From Deltaproteobacteria bacterium (GTDB lineage Bacteria > Desulfobacterota > Deferrimicrobia > Deferrimicrobiales > Deferrimicrobiaceae), in NCBI GenBank assembly GCA_025357175.1, contig JANXPS010000079.1:1-9917 (forward strand): a DNA stretch of 9,917 bases, written 5' to 3'. Positions 1-6,444 of this stretch are shown piece after piece. The translations under genes and the position numbers were made by a program. Position 1 is the stretch's first letter; each line of letters starts with the position of its first letter. The notes beneath the pieces were generated by a model. It saw nothing but the letters and a program-made list of their open reading frames with translations. It did no database searches and was not told the DNA's origin.

Positions 1-50
1 CCGCGGACGAGAAGCTCAAGAAGCAGATGCTCGGGAACCAGCAGCCGTAA
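1..50 (+). CDS. 3' end of an unidentified upstream gene (partial)
   Basis: In the third frame the first bases read as about 15 codons ending in a TAA stop at 48-50. The residues are ADEKLKKQMLGNQQP, a charged, Lys- and Gln-rich hydrophilic tail of the kind often found at protein C-termini. The gene lies on the same strand as tpx and ends only 31 nt before it, with no terminator hairpin between, so the two could be co-transcribed. Too little is visible to name a family. The main support is the open frame, the plausible composition and the position just before a tight Shine-Dalgarno site. It could be a chance open frame. Confidence 0.45.
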   Translation, partial: ADEKLKKQMLGNQQP

Positions 51-81
51 AGGAACGAACAAATTATTCGAGGAGGCCGTC

Positions 82-597
82 ATGCAGGAAAGAAGCGGGA
101 TCATCACTTTCAAGGGAACGCCGTTCACGCTGCTGGGACCCGCGATCGCGGCCGGCGACAAGGCGCCCGATTTCCGGTTGATCGACAACGGGATGAAGGC
201 GGTCACGCTTGCGGATCTGGCGGGGAAAACGCTCATCGTCAGCTGCGTCCCGTCGCTCGATACGCCCACATGCGACATGGAAACCCGCAGGTTCAACACC
301 CTGGCCGCCGCGCTTCCCGGGACGATCGAGATCCTGACGGTGAGCGCCGACCTGCCTTTTGCCCAGAAGCGCTGGTGCGGCGCGGCGGGGATCGACAAGG
401 TCCGGACGCTCTCCGACTATCGGGATCATGGATTCGCGCTGGCATACGGCGTGCTGATCAAGGAGTGGATGCTCTGCGCCCGCTCGATCTTCGTCATCGA
501 TGGCCAGGGCGTGGTCCGCTACATCCAGCACGTGCCCGACGTGAGCACCGAACCCGACTACGATGCGGTGCTGGCAGCCGTGGCCGCGATCGGCTGA
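82..597 (+). CDS. tpx: Thiol peroxidase (Tpx, atypical 2-Cys peroxiredoxin)
   Basis: Predicted 171-residue thiol peroxidase. It reduces hydrogen peroxide and alkyl hydroperoxides using electrons from thioredoxin, in the cytoplasm or periplasm depending on species. No signal peptide is visible here, so a cytoplasmic location is inferred. The Tpx hallmarks are present: G-DKAPDF near residues 25-31, the peroxidatic site VPSLDTPTCD with Cys64, and the resolving Cys99 in QKRWCGAAG. The late motif STEPDYD (155-161) and Arg134 in the LCARS segment match the family's conserved active-site arginine region. The Cys64-Cys99 spacing of 35 residues is close to the 34 of E. coli Tpx (Cys61/Cys95). Two extra cysteines, Cys55 and Cys132, are present. 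The length is usual for the family (about 165-170). The ATG is preceded by a strong AGGAGG at 71-76 with 5 nt spacing, which fixes the start. The Tim44-like gene follows after 31 nt with no terminator, so an operon is plausible. Confidence 0.95.
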   Translation: MQERSGIITFKGTPFTLLGPAIAAGDKAPDFRLIDNGMKAVTLADLAGKTLIVSCVPSLDTPTCDMETRRFNTLAAALPGTIEILTVSADLPFAQKRWCGAAGIDKVRTLSDYRDHGFALAYGVLIKEWMLCARSIFVIDGQGVVRYIQHVPDVSTEPDYDAVLAAVAAIG

Positions 598-628
598 AAT
601 TCCGTCAGAGCCACCAAGAGGAGTTTTC

Positions 629-1591
629 ATGAATGGAATGAATCGCCGTTTCTGGATTCTGATTGTCACAGTGGTCATCAGCCTGGCCGGCGCCGGCCTC
701 GCGGACGCGCGGCTCGGGGGAGGCAGCCGGTCGTTCGGCAGCCGGGGTACCCGGTCGCTTTCACCCTCGCCGACGCCATACCGGTCCGCGCCGAGCGTTG
801 CGCCGTCCCCTTCCGCCCCTGCTCCGGGTCCCGCACCGGCCCCTGCTCCGGCCGGCGGCGGATTCATGCGGAGCTTCGGCGGCGGGCTGGCCGGAGGGCT
901 GCTCGGCGGGATGCTGTTCGGATCGTTGTTCGGCGGACACGGCGGGGGTATCGGGGGCTCCGGGGTCGGCATTCTCGGGGTGCTGCTGGTGGCCGGCCTC
1001 GGCTACCTTGCGTACAAGATGCTCTTTTCCGGGAAGCGGGAGGAGCCGACGAACTACACCGGTCCGCGGGCGGTCGATTATGAACCCGCCACCCCCCCCG
1101 CGGGCGACTGGCAGCAGCGATATGGCGGGGGGGCGCCGCAGGAGACCGACGTTGCGGCCGGCGTCGCGGCGATCCGCGCGTCCGATCCGTCATTCGACCC
1201 GCAGCGTTTCTGCGACGATACGGTCAGCAGCCTCTTCTTCAAGGTGCAGGGCGCTTTCGCGTCGCGCGACGTCTCCCCGGTCTCGAGCCTGCTGACGCCG
1301 CAGGTGCACGACGAGTTCCAGTCCGAGGCCGATTCGCTTCGCGACCGGAAGCAGTTCAACCGGCTCGAGAACATCGCGGTGCGCAAGGTCGAGATCGTCG
1401 AGGCGTGGCAGGAGTCCGGACAGGATTTCGTGACCGTCCTTTTCCGCGCCAACCTGCTCGACTACGTGGTCGACGAATCCGGTGCCCTCGTGAGCGGCAG
1501 CAAGAGCGATCCCGTGCTGTTCGAGGAATACTGGACCTTCGTCCGGGTGTCGGGCGGCGGCTGGAAACTGTCGGCCATTTCCCAGCCATAG
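629..1591 (+). CDS. Tim44-like domain protein, secreted or membrane-anchored
   Basis: Predicted 320-residue protein resembling bacterial Tim44-like domain proteins (the mitochondrial import-motor Tim44 C-terminal family). Its bacterial role is not established. The N-terminus is a signal peptide or anchor: positive residues (MNRR) then a hydrophobic stretch at about 8-25. Next comes LGGGSRSFGSRGTRS (29-43), a Gly/Arg/Ser motif I associate with this family. A Pro/Ser/Ala-rich linker (44-75) and a glycine-zipper hydrophobic region (78-133) follow, the latter containing a likely membrane segment at about 113-132. The C-terminal domain (about 188-320) begins FDPQRFCDD and ends EEYWTFVRVSGGGWKLSAI, which fits the NTF2-like Tim44 fold. 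The ATG at 629 is chosen because GAGGAG at 618-623 lies 5 nt upstream. An in-frame ATG at 638 is less well spaced, and extending to 563 would overlap tpx. The gene contains C8 and G7 homopolymer runs. It lies 31 nt after tpx and 83 nt before the fumarase. The family call is by motif and layout, without a database search. Confidence 0.8.
   Translation: MNGMNRRFWILIVTVVISLAGAGLADARLGGGSRSFGSRGTRSLSPSPTPYRSAPSVAPSPSAPAPGPAPAPAPAGGGFMRSFGGGLAGGLLGGMLFGSLFGGHGGGIGGSGVGILGVLLVAGLGYLAYKMLFSGKREEPTNYTGPRAVDYEPATPPAGDWQQRYGGGAPQETDVAAGVAAIRASDPSFDPQRFCDDTVSSLFFKVQGAFASRDVSPVSSLLTPQVHDEFQSEADSLRDRKQFNRLENIAVRKVEIVEAWQESGQDFVTVLFRANLLDYVVDESGALVSGSKSDPVLFEEYWTFVRVSGGGWKLSAISQP
1092..1133. repeat. Homopolymer tracts C8 and G7 within the Tim44-like gene
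   Basis: A run of eight C at 1092-1099 and a run of seven G at 1127-1133 lie 27 nt apart in the linker between the membrane segment and the C-terminal domain of the Tim44-like protein. With the lengths given, the frame stays open from signal peptide to stop, so the gene is intact as written. Such runs are prone to replication slippage and to sequencing or assembly length errors. Confidence 0.8.
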
Positions 1592-1607
1592 AAGCCGGAT
1601 GTGCGGA

Positions 1608-1613
1608 TATAAT
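1608..1613 (+). promoter_or_regulatory. Perfect -10 hexamer ahead of the fumarase gene
   Basis: TATAAT occurs 17 nt after the Tim44-like stop codon and 61 nt before the fumarase ATG, in an otherwise GC-rich stretch. No convincing TTGACA-like -35 box lies 16-18 nt upstream, and the bases just before it (GGA) do not form an extended -10. It may give the fumarase its own transcript start near 1620, in addition to read-through from tpx. A chance match cannot be excluded. Confidence 0.4.
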
Positions 1614-1674
1614 TTCGCCAGCACCGATTGAGATTTGTCCCGTGACACCAAACGATAAAGGAGCGACAAAGGCG

Positions 1675-3288
1675 ATGGCAGAGTTTGTCTACCAGGATCC
1701 GTTTCCGCTGGGCAAGGACGAGACGAAATACCGGCTGCTGACGAAGGACTACGTCTCCGTTTCATCGTTCGAAGGCAAGGACGTGCTCAAGGTCGATCCC
1801 GAAGGGCTGACCGTGCTTGCCAACCAGGCGATGCGCGACGTCTCCTTCCTGCTGCGGCCCGAACACAACGAGATGGTCGCGAAAATCCTCTCCGATCCCG
1901 AGGCCTCGATGAACGACAAGGGCGTCGCCATCGCGTTCCTGCGCAACGCCGAGGTGGCCGCGCAGTTCGAGCTGCCCACATGCCAGGACACCGGTACCGC
2001 GATCGTCATGGGCAAGAAGGGCCAGCAGGTCTGGACCGGCGCGAAGGACGAGGAATTTCTTTCGAAAGGCGTCTACAGGACCTACACGGAAGAGAACCTG
2101 CGCTACTCGCAGACGGTCGCCCTCGACATGTACGAGGAGAAGAACACCGGCACCAACCTGCCCGCGCAGATCGACCTGTACGCCACCGAAGGGGCGGCCT
2201 ATAAGTTCCTCTTCGTCGCCAAGGGGGGCGGGTCGGCCAACAAGACCTACCTCTATCAGGAAACCAAGGCGCTGCTCAATCCCGCTACGCTCGAGAAGTT
2301 CCTCGTCGACAAGATGAAGACGCTGGGGACCGCGGCGTGTCCGCCTTACCACCTGGCGTTCGTCATTGGCGGTACCTCGGCCGAGACGTGCCTCAAGACC
2401 GTCAAGCTCGCATCGACCAAGTACTACGACGCGCTGCCCACCACGGGCAACGAGCACGGCCGCGCCTTCCGCGACGTCGAACTCGAGCAGAAGGTTCTCG
2501 CGTCGGCGCAGAAGCTGGGGATCGGCGCCCAGTTCGGCGGGAAATATTTCGTTCACGACGTCCGGATCGTCCGGTTGCCGCGCCACGGCGCCTCCTGCCC
2601 GGTGGGCATGGGCGTCTCCTGCTCGGCCGACCGCAACATCAAGGCGAAGATCGACCGGGACGGTCTCTGGATCGAGGAGATGGACCGCAATCCGGGCCGC
2701 CTGATCCCCGAAACGTATCGGCGCAAGCACGAGCACGGCGTCAAGATCGACCTCAACCGGCCGATGAAGGAGGTGTGCACCGAGCTGTCGAAGCACCCCG
2801 TCTCGACGCCGCTGCTGCTCAACGGCACGCTGGTCGTCGGGCGCGACATCGCGCACGCGAAGTTCAAGGAACTGATCGATTCCGGCAAGGGTGTTCCGCA
2901 GTACCTCAAGGATCACCCGATTTACTACGCGGGTCCGGCCAAGACGCCCAAGGGCAAGCCGTCGGGCTCCTTCGGCCCGACTACCGCGGGCCGGATGGAC
3001 TCCTACGTCGACCTGCTCCAGTCGCAGGGCGGCAGCATGATCATGATCGCGAAGGGGAACCGGAGCCAGCAGGTGACCGACGCCTGCAAGAAATACGGCG
3101 GTTTCTACCTGGGGTCGATCGGCGGCCCGGCGGCGTTGCTCGCAGAGGAGAACATCAAGAAGGTCGAGTGCATCGACTTCCCGGAACTGGGCATGGAAGC
3201 GGTCTGGAAGATCGAGGTCGAGAACTTCCCGGCGTTCATCCTGGTGGACGACAAGGGCAACGACTTCTTCAAGCAGCTCGGACTGTAA
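1675..3288 (+). CDS. fumA: Class I fumarate hydratase (iron-sulfur, two-domain)
   Basis: Predicted 537-residue class I fumarase. It interconverts fumarate and (S)-malate in the TCA cycle using an oxygen-sensitive [4Fe-4S] cluster in the cytoplasm. The length matches the single-chain form (E. coli FumA is 548) rather than the split alpha/beta form. Three cysteines in family positions can serve as cluster ligands: Cys103 in PTCQDTGTA, Cys222 in GTAACPPYH and Cys316 in GVSCSADRN. Other conserved pieces are KGGGSANK (183-190), IGGTSAETC (231-239) and the C-terminal swivel domain from about 375 on, with LLNGTLVVGRD, GPTTAGRMD and IAKGNRS. The ATG at 1675 is chosen; AAAGGAG at 1657-1663 lies 11 nt upstream. 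An in-frame GTG at 1642 would add 11 residues but would place this Shine-Dalgarno inside the gene. A larger frame starting at 1405 overlaps the Tim44-like gene and is not credible. Transcription probably ends at the hairpin just downstream. The paralogue letter (A or B) is arbitrary. Confidence 0.95.
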   Translation: MAEFVYQDPFPLGKDETKYRLLTKDYVSVSSFEGKDVLKVDPEGLTVLANQAMRDVSFLLRPEHNEMVAKILSDPEASMNDKGVAIAFLRNAEVAAQFELPTCQDTGTAIVMGKKGQQVWTGAKDEEFLSKGVYRTYTEENLRYSQTVALDMYEEKNTGTNLPAQIDLYATEGAAYKFLFVAKGGGSANKTYLYQETKALLNPATLEKFLVDKMKTLGTAACPPYHLAFVIGGTSAETCLKTVKLASTKYYDALPTTGNEHGRAFRDVELEQKVLASAQKLGIGAQFGGKYFVHDVRIVRLPRHGASCPVGMGVSCSADRNIKAKIDRDGLWIEEMDRNPGRLIPETYRRKHEHGVKIDLNRPMKEVCTELSKHPVSTPLLLNGTLVVGRDIAHAKFKELIDSGKGVPQYLKDHPIYYAGPAKTPKGKPSGSFGPTTAGRMDSYVDLLQSQGGSMIMIAKGNRSQQVTDACKKYGGFYLGSIGGPAALLAEENIKKVECIDFPELGMEAVWKIEVENFPAFILVDDKGNDFFKQLGL

Positions 3289-3328
3289 CCTACCTCGGAC
3301 GCCCGGCGACGGGCGGATCGAACGGACG

Positions 3329-3366
3329 CGGGCGGGTCTCCCATCGGGGGCCCGCCCGTTATTTTA
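3329..3366 (+). terminator. Rho-independent terminator after the fumarase gene
   Basis: A 13-bp stem pairs 3329-3341 with 3346-3358 around a CATC tetraloop (3342-3345). Eleven pairs are Watson-Crick and two are G-U wobbles, and the outer eight are CGGGCGGG/CCCGCCCG. It is followed by TTATTTTA, giving the T-rich tail expected for + strand termination. It starts 40 nt after the fumarase stop and abuts the stop codon of the convergent kinase gene at 3367. On the - strand the hairpin has no T-tract after it, so it is probably one-directional. Confidence 0.85.
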
Positions 3367-6363
3367 TCAGGCGGACAGCACCTCGTGGATCTTCCAGCCG
3401 AGCGCCTCGGGCGTGAACGGCTTCTGGATGAATGCGGTCCGGCCTTCCCCCGCGGCCGATTGGAATACGGTCTCCTCGGTGTAGCCGGACATGAAGAGAA
3501 CCTTGATCGCAGGGCGGGCGGCACGGATCGCGTCGGCAAGCTTCCGGCCGTTCATTCCGGGCATGACCATGTCGCTGAGCAGCAGGTCGATCGGACCGTC
3601 GTGCGCCGCGGCGACCGAGAGCGCCTCCGCCCCGTTCGCAGCCTCGATCACCGCGTAGCCGAATTCCTCGAGGATGTCGCGAACGAGGTCGCGCACGTGT
3701 CCGGCGTCCTCGACCAGCAAAAGCGTCGAGTTGCCGTGGGGCGGTTCGACGGGGATTTCCGGGTGCAATGGCGCCACATCCCCTTTCGCCCTGGGCAGCC
3801 AGATGCAAACGGTGGTGCCGATGCCCGGTTCGCTATCGACCCGGATGTGCCCTCCGCTTTGCATGACGATGCCGTAGGCGGTGGAGAGCCCGAGACCGGT
3901 GCCTTTGCCGACCTCCTTGGTCGTGAAGAACGGTTCGAACAACCGGGCCTTCGTCGCCGCGTTCATCCCGACCCCTTCGTCGCGGACGCAAAGCCGTACG
4001 TATTCGCCTTCCCGCGCCGCCGGCGGTCTGTCCGGGTCTCCGTCCTCGATCGACACGTTGGCGGTAGAGACCCGTATCGACCCGCCATCGGGAAGCGCGT
4101 CCCGCGCGTTGACCACCAGGTTCACGACGACCTGCCCGATCTGGGTCGGGTCTGCCAGGACCGGCCAGAGCCCGTCGGCCGCCAGGATCTCGACCAGGTA
4201 GTTATCGGGCAGCAGCCGGTCGAGGATCGATCGGATATCCTCGAGGACGCCGTTTAGGTCGAGGACCCTCGGTTGAAGGATCTGCCTTCGGCTGAAGGCG
4301 AGCAGCTGGCGCGTCAGCGTGGCGGCCCGCTCGCCCGCCTTGCCGATCTCGTCGAGGTGGTGCGAGAGAAGAGGCTCCTTCCACCGCCGGCGGACCAGGT
4401 CGACCTGGCCGAGCACGACGATCATCAGGTTGTTGAAATCGTGCGCGATGCCGCCCGCGAGCTGTCCGACGGCCTCCATCTTCTGCGATTGCCGGAGTTG
4501 CGCTTCCAGCTCTTCCTGCCTGGCTTCGGCCTGCTTGCGCTCGGTGATGTCGATGGTGATGCTGACCAGGCCGATCACCGCATCGCCGTCGCGGATCGGG
4601 GAAATGATGTTGTCGTTGGTTTGACGGACTCCGTCGAGCACGAATTCGGTTTCGAACCGGATCGTCTCGCCGGACAGGACGACGCGCCGGTTGATACCGT
4701 CCAGCGTGGACCGGTATCCGTCCGTGGTTTCCAGTTCGGCCATCTTTTTCCCGATGAAATCGCCGTATTTCCGGATGGCGAGCGTATTGGCCAGCGTGAA
4801 GCGCCCGCCGGCGTCGCAAGCCCAGAATTCGAACGGAAGGTTCTCGATCGCGGCGCGCAGCCGCAGTTCGCTTTCCCGGAGCGCGTCGGCGGCCCGGATC
4901 CGTTCGGTGACGTCGCGCGTGGCGACGATCAGGCCGTATGTCTCGCCGGATTCGTTCTGGAGCGGGGAGGCATAGATCTCCCCGACGAAGCGCGAGCCGT
5001 CCCTTCGCAGCAGGCGGAACTCGGTCTTGTCCAGCGAGCCTCCGGTCAGAAGGTTGCCGAACCGCTCGGACGCCGCCGGACGATCCTCCGGGTCGACCCA
5101 GTCGAACAGGTTCCGGCCGATCACCGTTTCGCCGGGATCGTGGCCGTAGATCTTGAGCGCCATGTCGGAGACGAAAATGATGTTTCCCCGGCCGTCGGTC
5201 ACGGTGATCGCGTCGGGCGAGGTGCTGACAAGCGTCTGGTAAAGTTTTTGCGCTTCCCGGAGCGCATGTTCCCGGTTTTCGATCGCCTCGGCCATCCGGT
5301 CGAATCCGGCGGCCAGGATGCCCAGCTCCCCCTCGGAGGGTGAAATCCCGGTTCGTACCGAGAGGTCGCCTTCCCCGAACCGGCGGGTCGCGTCGAGAAG
5401 GGCGCGGATCGGGTCGAGCACCGCGGTTTCGGCGCCGAACCAGGTTGCGATGACGCCGAGAAGCATCACGAACCCGAGGCCGGAAAGGCGGATTGCCAGG
5501 AGCCGGTTTCCCTCGCGGAAAATCAGTTGCCGGGGATAACCGAGAATGACGCAGGCGTTTCCCGATCCCGCGGGGCGGTTGATCCGGCTGAAAACATAGA
5601 GGCGGGGGATGCCGTCCTGCCCGGCGGCTTCGACGATGCCGCGCTCGTCCTTCCTGACGGCGTCGAGAACCTCCGGAATCGGGAACGCTTTTCCCAGCGG
5701 GATAGGCCCGGCCGGGTACTGGGCGAAAACGACGCCGTTGCGATCGGCCCTGGTCAGCGTCGCTCCGGCCGGAACGTGCCCCGTGGTATCGGCCGCCTCG
5801 CGGTTGAGCCATTCGAGGTCCAGCGAGGCATAAAGGATCGAGCCGACGGAGCCTTCGTCGTTCCGGATCGGGTAGGCGAAATTCAGAGTGCCCCTCCCCG
5901 AGATCCGGCCGATCTGATAATCGCCGACCGCAAAGTCCCGGGATTGGAGGGCACGACGGAAATAGGGGCGATCCGCGACGTTGATGGTCCCCGGCAGCGG
6001 GAGGACGCTGGCGACGATAACGCCTTTCAGATCTACCCGGGCGATGTTGTTTATACGGGGATTGTCGCGGATCAGCTCTCCCCCGACCCGCCTGAATTCG
6101 TCGGGCCCACCGGAACTGATGGGCTTGAGCCGCGCAAGCGTCATCAGCAGCTGGCGGAACTCCGCATTGAGCTGGTTTTCGTCCGCGGCGGCCTGGTCCG
6201 CGATTTCCCGGGCGTGGGTCCGCACTTCCATGATCGCGGCGGAACGCTCCTCGACCGCGGAGTGAACGATGAGCGCGAGCGCCGGCACCATCGCCGCCAA
6301 TACGAGCAGCAGCAAACGTGCCCGCAGACTCGAGAACCAGCGCCTTTTACGCATGGCCTGCAT
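3367..6363 (-). CDS. Hybrid sensor histidine kinase (dCache-HAMP-PAS-PAS-HisKA-HATPase-REC)
   Basis: Membrane-bound hybrid histidine kinase of about 998 residues; numbering below runs from the upstream TTG, two codons before the chosen ATG. Transmembrane segments lie at about 18-36 and 289-311 and bracket a periplasmic double-Cache sensor, with its signature DRPYFRRALQ and GDYQIGR near 133-154. A HAMP linker spans about 312-365. Two PAS domains follow at about 373-492 (ending IVATRDVTER) and 500-612 (ending ITIDITERK). The dimerisation domain carries phospho-acceptor His643 in GGIAHDFNN. The ATPase domain has the N-box Asn754 in NLVVNARDAL, DEGVGM (797-802), FEPFFTTKE (811-819) and GKGTGLGL (821-828). 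A C-terminal receiver has the acidic pair Glu887-Asp888, phospho-acceptor Asp933, Ser961 and Lys983, so all key residues are intact. This resembles CckA-type kinases in its HisKA-HATPase-REC end. No separate response regulator or phosphotransfer gene is nearby, and the ligand is unknown. Possible starts are TTG at 6369, ATG at 6363 and ATG at 6354; none has a good Shine-Dalgarno. Diverges from gyrA. Confidence 0.93.
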   Translation of the reverse strand: MQAMRKRRWFSSLRARLLLLVLAAMVPALALIVHSAVEERSAAIMEVRTHAREIADQAAADENQLNAEFRQLLMTLARLKPISSGGPDEFRRVGGELIRDNPRINNIARVDLKGVIVASVLPLPGTINVADRPYFRRALQSRDFAVGDYQIGRISGRGTLNFAYPIRNDEGSVGSILYASLDLEWLNREAADTTGHVPAGATLTRADRNGVVFAQYPAGPIPLGKAFPIPEVLDAVRKDERGIVEAAGQDGIPRLYVFSRINRPAGSGNACVILGYPRQLIFREGNRLLAIRLSGLGFVMLLGVIATWFGAETAVLDPIRALLDATRRFGEGDLSVRTGISPSEGELGILAAGFDRMAEAIENREHALREAQKLYQTLVSTSPDAITVTDGRGNIIFVSDMALKIYGHDPGETVIGRNLFDWVDPEDRPAASERFGNLLTGGSLDKTEFRLLRRDGSRFVGEIYASPLQNESGETYGLIVATRDVTERIRAADALRESELRLRAAIENLPFEFWACDAGGRFTLANTLAIRKYGDFIGKKMAELETTDGYRSTLDGINRRVVLSGETIRFETEFVLDGVRQTNDNIISPIRDGDAVIGLVSITIDITERKQAEARQEELEAQLRQSQKMEAVGQLAGGIAHDFNNLMIVVLGQVDLVRRRWKEPLLSHHLDEIGKAGERAATLTRQLLAFSRRQILQPRVLDLNGVLEDIRSILDRLLPDNYLVEILAADGLWPVLADPTQIGQVVVNLVVNARDALPDGGSIRVSTANVSIEDGDPDRPPAAREGEYVRLCVRDEGVGMNAATKARLFEPFFTTKEVGKGTGLGLSTAYGIVMQSGGHIRVDSEPGIGTTVCIWLPRAKGDVAPLHPEIPVEPPHGNSTLLLVEDAGHVRDLVRDILEEFGYAVIEAANGAEALSVAAAHDGPIDLLLSDMVMPGMNGRKLADAIRAARPAIKVLFMSGYTEETVFQSAAGEGRTAFIQKPFTPEALGWKIHEVLSA

Positions 6364-6377
6364 AGGCAAATCATACA

Positions 6378-6383
6378 GTTATA
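6378..6383 (-). promoter_or_regulatory. Possible -10 element for the histidine kinase gene
   Basis: On the - strand this reads TATAAC, five of six matches to the -10 consensus, in the AT-rich gap between the divergent genes. It is the only good -10-like hexamer facing the kinase. A start near 6371 would leave a leader of only a few nt to the ATG at 6363, or about 17 nt to the ATG at 6354. No clear -35 box is seen. Confidence 0.25.
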
Positions 6384-6386
6384 ACG

Positions 6387-6395
6387 TGGTAGAAT
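6387..6395 (+). promoter_or_regulatory. Candidate extended -10 promoter of gyrA
   Basis: TGGTAGAAT fits the extended -10 pattern (TGn followed by a hexamer one base off TATAAT). It lies 49 nt before the gyrA ATG, in the only clearly AT-rich stretch upstream of the gene. No -35 box is evident, which is tolerated by extended -10 promoters. Transcription would start near 6402 and give a leader of about 43 nt. Confidence 0.45.
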
Positions 6396-6444
6396 AAGCG
6401 ATTAATCTTACCCGCTAGAAACCCACTAGGAGCCGTCGCACCAT

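Larger units (their letters stand above)
6378..6407. repeat. Two 8-bp palindromes in the kinase/gyrA intergenic region
   Basis: GTTATAAC at 6378-6385 and GATTAATC at 6400-6407 are each perfect 8-bp palindromes, with centres 22 nt apart, about two helical turns. They flank the candidate gyrA -10 element. They could be half-sites of an operator, but the two sequences differ from each other, and short AT-rich palindromes arise easily by chance. Confidence 0.3.

Noticed and set aside
563..628. Upstream extension of the Tim44-like protein to an ATG at 563
   Set aside because: It would overlap the end of tpx and put 22 residues before a well-formed signal peptide. The ATG at 629 has a proper ribosome site.
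64..972. 302-residue open frame on the - strand opposite tpx and the Tim44-like gene
   Set aside because: Its sequence is low-complexity Pro/Gly/Ala/Arg-rich, and it lies antisense to two recognisable genes with good ribosome sites. It is a GC-rich shadow frame.
1405..1674. Upstream extension of the fumarase to an ATG at 1405
   Set aside because: The added 90 residues are Arg/Pro-rich, overlap the Tim44-like C-terminal domain in another frame, and have no counterpart in class I fumarases.
1762..2916. 384-residue open frame on the - strand opposite the fumarase
   Set aside because: It is antisense to a fully conserved enzyme, shows no family motif, and its Arg/Leu/Asp/Val-rich composition is typical of shadows in GC-rich DNA.
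3329..3358. Hairpin as a bidirectional terminator also serving the kinase gene
   Set aside because: Read on the - strand, the stem is followed by GC-rich sequence with no T-tract, so only + strand termination is supported.
4273..5343. 356-residue open frame on the + strand within the histidine kinase gene
   Set aside because: The kinase motifs on the - strand are complete across this stretch. The + frame has no recognisable domain.
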